64,000 bases of DNA from Ciborinia camelliae. Its lineage: Eukaryota; Ascomycota; Leotiomycetes; Helotiales; Sclerotiniaceae. Where the stretch lies: positions 1,589,650-1,653,649 of the forward strand of contig JANPYM010000008.1 in NCBI GenBank assembly GCA_025890175.1, read 5' to 3'. Both the position numbers and the translations under genes were made by a program. Shown piece by piece: positions 56,454 through 64,000 of this stretch. Every line of letters begins with the position of its first letter. Position 1 is the stretch's first letter. A model generated the notes under the pieces. The model was given only the letters and a program-made list of their open reading frames with translations, had not been told where the DNA came from and did not search any database.

Positions 56454-59400
56454 GTTTCTCTTTTTTTTCTTTCGAATCTCCTTGAAACATTGGGCATGTG
56501 GATACATGATTTGGGTTTCTATGTATGAGTAGCTTTGTAACTAGCACAGCAGGTTTCTGTTCTATAAATTTATCTTCTTCATTTATTACTTTTCAACTGA
56601 ACCCCATGTGGTCAATGTAAGAACCAACAATGCCTTGGATAGAAAGTGTGGAAAGAAAATGAAGAGTTGGGAGATGAAGATGAAGAGAAGTTCGAGATTG
56701 ATCAGGGAAACGAGGAAGATGAGAAACAGCATTGGATTTATAACTACCTACAGAAACGTGCAGGGGTGAGACGCTAGCGGCCGCGTGGTGGGCGGCATCA
56801 CCTTTAGCCGAAGAGCTTAATTAGCTAAGCAAGTACCTGCATCTGTACAGTATTACTTGGAATTGGAATTATTATTGTCATCGAATGTTCTCGTCCAATG
56901 TTGTAGTCCAATGTTGTCGAATGTTCGCTGAATTCCTCGCCCAATTTAAAAGATTACCTATCATTCAATCAAATCGGCCCCCTTAACGCGATGCGATGAA
57001 CAGATAGTCAACAGTAAACCACCGAACTTTTTAACAGAAACAAGGTCCGCCTCCTTGGTTGCGAGCCAAGATTTATGAGACGGGATATCCTTAAGAAACT
57101 GCGGCTTACTTATACTTATACTTCAAGTGAAAGTCTCTTGTTTGTAGGACCTTCCTTGTTGGACGGAATTTCGACAGAGTTCTGTAGCGCAAATATCAGG
57201 GCAGGCCATAATTACCACTCCCTTTCCGAAGTCGCCTTTAGTAACTTACTAACATAAGCACCGCTAGGAAACTCACAAACTCTCCGCTACCTTGGCATAT
57301 ATAATCGGTGAGAAGTTCTCGAAATCTGGGAACATTTGCCAACCCCTCTCCATAAACCCCCGATCTTATATTGTCGTTGGCCGGCCTGGACGAGCTGCTA
57401 AGTCACATTCGCCTTTGAATGCTGAAGACACTGACTGTATGGATACCTTGAGAATAACACGACCGTCGGAATCGGAGTCGAAGTCGATAACATGTTGCTG
57501 ACCATTGCTTACCCAACATTACATCCGCCTTGCATTTCGCATGTCTTGAACCCGCTGTTTCCTTCTCATCATGTCAGCATGGCCCCATTTTGCGCAATAC
57601 TTCATTTCTCATCGAGGTCATAGGCTTCTAGGATCCTAATAATAGTATTCTCACATATTTGTGTGGATGAATACCTTGCCCCTTGGCACGTTGTACAACA
57701 TTCGATTTACTACATTGCAAGCAATTGCAGCCGGAATTTCTTATCGAATAAAGGAAGTCGGTATGGTTTCCAAATTCAGCTTTATTTTACTTGGTATGTT
57801 GGTATGTAATCTTACCATCGGTTATCAGATTTTCGGGTTACCCAATATGGCGGGTGGTCTTGGCAATAGGTATGGTTTCATTTTACCAACACGGTACATC
57901 GGTGTATCGGTATATCTTGCGAATTTCATTCAATATCTCGACTTATGGAATTCGTAATCCTTCAGATGTACATAGTACATACAAATACCGAGATGAAACA
58001 ACATCATTGTGGAGTGTACACCATGAATCATAAATCAGAGTTCGAGACTAATTTTTCTTACCAACACTACCAACCTCCTTCACGACGAAAACCTTAGCTG
58101 ATATACTGTATCTTCATCTGTCTCTTCACAAATCGGATGACTTTTGCGGCTCCCCCCGTTCATCCGTTCACGAACCAACCGGTTGGAGTTTTATACAAAG
58201 TTTTAATTGGATTTCACTCAACATATCATATTCGGGATTTGGGTACTGTGCAGAAACCAACAGTGAACTATGTTGCTAATCGAGCCAATTGCAGTGGCTT
58301 GGATATCAATATTTTAGTGACTCTAGAGTCTACAGCGAGAAAAGGGCTCGGGGGAACCACTGGGGACTGCCACAATGCTGCATAGGTCATTGTGCAACGA
58401 AGTGGATATATGTAACAAGGTATTTTATTTTGCTTTGCCAAGTTTCTGGGGATCGGAAATTGTTTCCTTTTTGATTTTCATGCACGGAATATTCTCACAC
58501 ATGTAAATGGCTTCGAACCTTTTACCATGTCATCATTCGAAATATCACTTCTAATATTATAATATACATATACTACTAGGTAGGATCGTCTTATTTACCT
58601 CGCTGGTCGGGCGAGAGGCACAAACTGTTCTCCGAAGCCCGCGTTATCATTCCCGGCGCCCGCTTTATCATGAATAGGAAGTTGTACAATGGCTTTAGTG
58701 GGCCTTAAGGATATTGTCTTTGGAATCATTGTTCTTTGGAATCTTTCTTGGCCTCATCATACATGCACGGCCGTGACATCGCATCAAATTTTCATGCATG
58801 GTTCCAAATTGGGACAGTAGCAGATAACGTGGTACATTATGCAAAATTTCTTGGTTCGTCCGACAGTACAACGGCGAGCTCCCCCTCATCTACCGGATCA
58901 TGACCTTGTGGAATCTCCCGAAACGATAGAAAAGAAATCAGCGATCATATTTCTATTTGGGTCACGGATTAAAGGGTCCCAATAATTTTATTGGGGATAT
59001 AAAATGTGGATAGAGTATCACCCCATCTTCGACCCCATGTTACGAATGTTACGATTTTTACGAATGCGAGTGGCGCGAAAGTATGTTTCTTGTTCCGTCA
59101 CGCAGTAAATCTTGGAACAGATTCCTTGTCAGTTCCTTGCATATTTACTTTCCAAAAAATACACCATGATTGATAATTCTCTTTGCTAATTGGCTTGGGA
59201 TCAATATTCGTGTTACACTAATTTTATTCATCATATCGTGCAGGTAGGTTTCGTACAAGGTAGAACACGCCCTCGGCTCCTTGTTGATGGGTGATATGTA
59301 AGGTATTGGGCTCTCGAATTCTAACTGTGGAAGCTTAATTCTTTGTAGATTTATCGAGAACATGGCCCACTCCTCTTATATCTCGATTATTTCTAAGATT

Positions 59401-59513
59401 TCTTATGAATTAGCCCCAGCCTTTTCTGGGTATAAGAAGGCCTCCCAGTTCCTCATTTTCTCATGTTAGTCAAGTTAGCTTTCCTCTCGACTTGTACAAC
59501 TAACATCGCCAGT
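56454..59513. other. 3-kb gene-free interval
   Basis: No gene is supported in this stretch, the longest in the right half of the window. Only short frames without motifs are present. A TCCAATGTTGTAGTCCAATG microrepeat lies near 56893-56920. The final bases before 59513 are the catalase promoter and show a possible 5' UTR intron acceptor (CTAAC ... GCCAG) just ahead of the chosen ATG. Confidence 0.55.
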
Positions 59514-61861
59514 ATGCACTTGGCAACACTCCTAAGCATCGTGGGCCTGGTCCAGGCTCAATGCCCCTACGGAGTTAACACACCACTACAGAAGCGTGAA
59601 TCTACTGATGCTCAAGTCAGTAGTCCTAGTTTCCTGAACCAATTCACATTGAACGACACGAATTCATACTTCACCTCAGATGCTGGTGGACCTATACAAG
59701 AGGACACTAGTTTGAAAGCTGGTGAGAGAGGTCCTACACTACTTGAAGATTTCATATTTCGTCAGAAGATACAACACTTCGATCATGAACGAGTAAGTCT
59801 TCTTCTCTCCCCAGTCTATGTTTCTTCTAACTTATTCCATAGGTACCGGAACGTGCTGTTCATGCCAGAGGTGCTGGTAAGTACTGTGGTACTTCTCTTA
59901 TGTATGGTCATTGACATTCACGTAGGTGCTCATGGCGTTTTTACAAGTTATGGAGATTATAGCAATATCACTGCCGCTAGTTTTCTGAGTAAACAGGGGA
60001 AAGAAACACCCGTCTTCGTACGATTTTCCACTGTCGCAGGAAGTAGAGGTAGTGCGGATACTGGACGAGATGTTCATGGCTTCGCTACCAGATTCTATAC
60101 TGACGAAGGAAATTTTGGTAAGCAACCTCGTCTCGATTCTAGTGATGATAGAAGACTGATAGTATCTTAGATATTGTTGGAAACAACATTCCTGTTTTCT
60201 TCATTCAGGATGCAATCCTGTTCCCTGATTTGATTCACGCTGTGAAACCATCACCTGACAACGAGATCCCCCAAGCAGCAACCGCTCATGATTCTGCGTG
60301 GGATTTCTTCAGCCAACAACCTAGTACTCTTCATACACTTTTCTGGGCCATGGCCGGAAATGGAATCCCTAGATCATTCCGTCACATGGACGGATTTGGT
60401 GTCCACACATTTCGTCTAGTCACTGATTCTGGTACTTCCAAATTGGTCAAGTGGCATTGGAAGAGCAAACAAGGAAAGGCAAGTTTGGTCTGGGAGGAAG
60501 CTCAAGTTCTGGCGGGGAAAAATGCAGATTTTCATAGACAAGATTTATGGGATGCTATTGAGAGTGGGAACGGCCCTGAATGGGAACTAGGGATCCAAGT
60601 CGTGGAGGAAGATGATGTGTTGAAGTATGGATTTGATCTTTTGGACCCCACAAAGATCCTTCCAGAAGAACTTGTTCCAGTTCAGAAGATTGGAGTGATG
60701 AAGTTAAATGCCAATCCAAGGAATTACTTTGCGGAGACGGAGCAAGTTATGGTAAGAAATCAGTTTGCATTTTGAAACAAACCATGCTAATGGTAAGTGA
60801 CACAGTTTCAACCAGGGCATATCGTTCGTGGGATCGATTTCACCGATGATCCTCTTCTTCAAGGTCGTATATTTTCATACCTCGACACACAGCTCAATCG
60901 CCACGGTGGACCAAATTTTGAACAAATCCCTATCAATCGCCCACGCGTCCCGGTCCATAACAACAACCGTGATGGTGCCGCACAACAATACATCCCACTT
61001 AACACCGCTGCTTATTCTCCAAATACCGTCAGCGGCACCCCGAAACAAGCAAACCAAACAGTTGGCAAAGGATTCTTCACAGCTCCTGGAAGAACTGTCT
61101 CAGGTAATCTAGTAAGATCTGTATCATCAACCTTCTCGGACGTTTGGTCTCAACCCAGATTATTTTACAATTCTCTCATCCCAGCCGAAAAGCAATTCCT
61201 CATCAACGCCATCCGATTCGAAACATCGCATCTCAAGTCCAGCGTGGTGAAATCCAACGTTCTCATCCAACTGAACCGCGTCTCGCACGATCTTGCCGCA
61301 CGTGTCGCGTCCGTCTTGAACCTCCCCGTTCCCGCTGCAGATGACAAATACTACCACGAGAACAAAACCTCCTTCGTCACCATCTTCGGCAACGAACTCC
61401 CCACCATCGCCACGCTCAATGTCGGGGTCTTGGTCAGCATCAAGAATAATGCCACGTTGACGCAAGCGGCCAATCTTGCCACGGCGTTTTCGTCCTCCGG
61501 CGTCAATGTCAGGGTCGTGGGAGAAATCTTAACAAGCGGCGTCGATACTACATACAGCGCCGCCGATGCAACCCTCTTTGATGGTATCATTGTTGTCCAT
61601 GGTGCCGAGACCCTCTTCACAAATGGATCCAAGTCAACGTACTTCCCGGCCGACCGTCCTCGTCAGATCTTGCTGGATGCCTATAATTGGGGAAAACCCG
61701 TGGGAACTCTGGGCGAGGCGAAAAGGGCATTGACTGTCGCGCCGATTTCGCCTGGAGCGGGCGTGTATAGTAATATAACCGATGTTGATGCGTTTGTCAA
61801 GGAGTTCGAGGCTGGATTGAAAACTTTCAGGTTTGTTGAAAGATTTGCTTTGGATGAGTAG
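59514..61861 (+). CDS. Secreted large-subunit catalase
   Basis: Five exons (59514-59792, 59843-59876, 59926-60117, 60171-60751, 60806-61861) give 713 residues, the usual length of large-subunit clade-2 catalases. A 34-nt second exon encodes part of the active-site segment [14 protein letters not shown] with the catalytic His100. The distal Asn lies in VGNNIPVFF (residues 173-174), and the heme-binding Tyr is Tyr387 in RIFSYLDTQ. The C-terminal 170 residues ([43 protein letters not shown]) form the flavodoxin-like domain of this clade. The signal peptide is [15 protein letters not shown]; an in-frame ATG at 59463 would put 17 extra residues before it. The enzyme disproportionates hydrogen peroxide and, being secreted, probably protects the cell surface from external oxidants. 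Confidence 0.95.
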
Positions 61862-62147
61862 GAAAATTTTCTCTGCTTATCGTGGATGGATGAATGCGGA
61901 TCTCATCTCCTCTGTTCTATTCGTAGAATTTGTGTTTATGATTCATGAATGTAATCGTACCTGTTCTTTAGCTTTGTTGCATGGAAATTTTGTTTCGAGA
62001 TCTTGAAATTGATTACAATGAGTTTAGAAACCAAAGAGTTGACTAGAAAACTCAATATTCTCTTCGTTTTATGGAAATCATGCCCAATCATGCTTAGGCT
62101 TGTAGCCAGCTACTATATATTACAAAAACGCAATTCAAAGATGTAAA

Positions 62148-63400
62148 TCAATGTTCGGGCTCAAATATCACCTTATGTACTTGCATCTTATTGAAGATAT
62201 CATATCCTTCGACGACTTGACTCAAGGGCATGATCTTATCAGTCATAAAACTGTATCTCGTTAGAAATTCCACATGGGAGATTATCGAGAGACGGAACGA
62301 CTTACTCGAGCTTATGTTGGTTTTTCTTCAGAACCTCCATAGCTTGTGGGAAAACACTTCGAACCGGACATCTTCCAAACTGTGATTTGACATTCTTTCC
62401 ATACGCCTCGTTGCCAGACCAAGGAATCTCATCTTGTTGCACACCTGAAGTTACGGTAGGGTTAGCAAAGGATTTCGATTCTTCCCAAACCCAACATCAT
62501 TGCACGTACCAAAACTCGCAATATTTCCCCACGGCCTCAAAAGATCGAAACCCGTCCGCAGCGCATCGGCATGGCCCACGCCCTCAATAACGCAATCCGC
62601 CCCTCGACCATCGGTTAACTCCTTCACGCGCTTCGTCAATTCTTCTTTATGCGTCTGATCATTCCACGGCTCCGCGCCCAACTTCCTCGCCAATTCCAAT
62701 CGACTCTCCACGCGATCGATGGCGATGACGACTTTGGGTTGATACTCCAACGCATTAATCAACGCACACAGACCAACCGGTCCACAACCGATCAAAACCA
62801 CGACACTATTCCTTATCGTCTCCAACGCCATCCCATCAAAAGCGTTTTGGGCGGCGAAATATCCCGTGGGAAAGATATCCGCCATCAACACCAACTTTTT
62901 CTCATCGATGCCCTCGGGGGCCTTGACGGCCGTGGCATCGGCCAGTGGCACTCTCATATACTCCGCCTGCCCCCCATCCAACAAAGGACATCCAAACAGC
63001 AAACATTTCTCACACCGAGACGAATATCCTTGCGTGCAATAAAAACATTCCCCACAAGACACGGTAAAGGGCATGACGATCAAATCGCCCTTCTGATGTA
63101 TCTTGACATCGCTCCCCAATTCAACCACGGTACCTGTCGTCTCATGACCCATAATGAAGCCTGTTTTCGAGGCCTGATGGCCTCGGAAAACGTGGAGTTC
63201 ACTATGGAACCTGTCAATTTCTCCTCACTTCCTAGGCAAGAGATTCGCAAGACACGGTGAACGTACCTTCCACATAATGCCGAATATTTTACTTTGATAA
63301 TAACATCGGATTGATCCACGATTTTCGGAATGGGCCGATCTTCAAGACGAACATCGAGAGTCCCATGGAAGACGACGGCTTTCATACTATCTTTTGACAT
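62148..63400 (-). CDS. Zinc-dependent alcohol dehydrogenase (MDR superfamily)
   Basis: Four exons on the minus strand (63400-63267, 63210-62510, 62444-62306, 62250-62148) give 358 residues, the typical MDR length; the introns are 55-65 nt. The catalytic-zinc ligands are Cys43 (SALCGR) and the His67-Glu68 pair (GHE). The structural-zinc cysteines 97, 100, 103 and 111 (CGECFYCTQGYSSRC) have the classical CxxCxxCx7C spacing. GCGPVG is the NAD(P) Rossmann motif. The pattern of VVIAIDRVESRLELARKLGAE with an Asp after the second strand favours NAD over NADP. It is close in style to glutathione-independent formaldehyde dehydrogenase-like enzymes of fungi, but the substrate cannot be read from the sequence. 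No signal peptide is present. Confidence 0.92.
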
Positions 63401-64000
63401 TGTAATACTGTATCGGATGGTTCATTTATGAATTCGTGATTGTGATATCTGGATATTTGAAAATGGGTTAGAAATTGGGAAGATTTCAGTTCAATTCATG
63501 AACAGTCATTCATTCATGGCCGATTTTCGAAAATACCTCGGGAAATCTTGTTTGCTTGATTATTCAACTTGGTCCCCGGGATTTGCGGGGGAGTCCACCT
63601 CGAGGAGGGGTAATTAGTGGGGGTGCTCCTTGTTCGCATATAAACCCTCCCGCTTGGGTCCAGCTCACTTGACACAAATTAAGAATTTGAGTGGTCAGTG
63701 TTTTTATCCAGTGCGGAATTGGGGTCCCAATGTCACATCCATTCCAAAATTGGCAAATGGATAAAGGGGAGGGGGGATATGTACTTAAGTAATCGTTGAA
63801 GCAATGAAGTAATGTAATCAACCACAGACCCCATCCATGATATTTCTGACTGCAGATATCAATCCTTGTGAATTATACGAGTAGATGCAGGATTTGAAAT
63901 CAACATCGCTTGATTACTGATTACTTTTATGCCGCTGCAAGAGCGCAAGAGCGGCGTTGGGTGGCTTTTTACAGGATATAAATCACTGTTTCCTTATCGT
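63401..64000. other. Upstream region of the alcohol dehydrogenase
   Basis: No gene visible. A GC-rich inverted repeat (CCCCGGGATTTGCGGGG) lies at about 63574-63590, followed by TCGAGGAGGGG. Such CGG-containing inverted repeats can bind fungal zinc-cluster regulators, but this is only suggestive. Confidence 0.5.

Noticed and set aside
1..64000. tRNA, rRNA, CRISPR or an intact transposase
   Set aside because: I looked for B-box-like GGTTCGAATCC motifs, spaced short repeats and transposase or reverse-transcriptase motifs, and found none I could support. A dedicated tRNA and repeat search would be decisive.

Overview
The window is nuclear DNA of a filamentous ascomycete. Genes carry short introns (about 47-108 nt) with GT...AG ends and a CTAAC/CTGAT-like branch site 10-20 nt before the acceptor. 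Intergenic stretches are long (1-3 kb), AT-rich and dotted with TACC/TAGG tetranucleotides, and the proteome is typically fungal. Gene style, low GC and the multicopy families suggest Leotiomycetes, possibly Sclerotiniaceae-like; this placement is inference. A run of ten N shows it is a draft assembly.

Layout. 0-11 kb holds gene relics among a few intact genes: a broken chitinase (GH18, killer-toxin-like type) C-terminus at 0.24-1.6 kb, a BTB/POZ gene (2.9-3.8 kb, minus), a frameshifted APH-type phosphotransferase (4.7-5.8 kb), a Baeyer-Villiger-type flavin monooxygenase (7.1-8.9 kb, minus) and a kinase-fold scrap near 10.6 kb. At 13.1-13.6 kb lie two large simple-repeat arrays. 14-31 kb is the housekeeping core: a divergent kinesin, a TBC Rab-GAP, an E2 ubiquitin-conjugating enzyme, signal peptidase subunit SEC11, a multi-TM protein with FAR-17a/AIG1-like topology, and an acidic nuclear-type protein. 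31-45 kb is gene-poor: a small secreted protein, a protein with a poly-cysteine C-terminus, a zinc-ribbon/two-TM fungal family protein, and a DOMON-cytochrome b561 protein. 45-64 kb encodes secreted and stress functions: GH31 alpha-glucosidase, an ankyrin protein, a large mucin-like secreted protein with a conserved Cys/His pair, a secreted large-subunit catalase and a zinc alcohol dehydrogenase. Between GH31 and the ankyrin gene lies a 1.3-kb tract of about 90% AT that has almost no G on the plus strand.

Functional themes. Secretory entry (SEC11), vesicle traffic (TBC GAP), extracellular carbohydrate and peroxide handling (GH31, catalase) and surface redox (DOMON-b561) occur together, but there is no operon-like organisation and no evident biosynthetic cluster. 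The monooxygenase and the alcohol dehydrogenase lie 53 kb apart and need not be related. All multi-exon models below were built by hand: every junction keeps the reading frame and the summed exon length is a whole number of codons, but none has transcript support.
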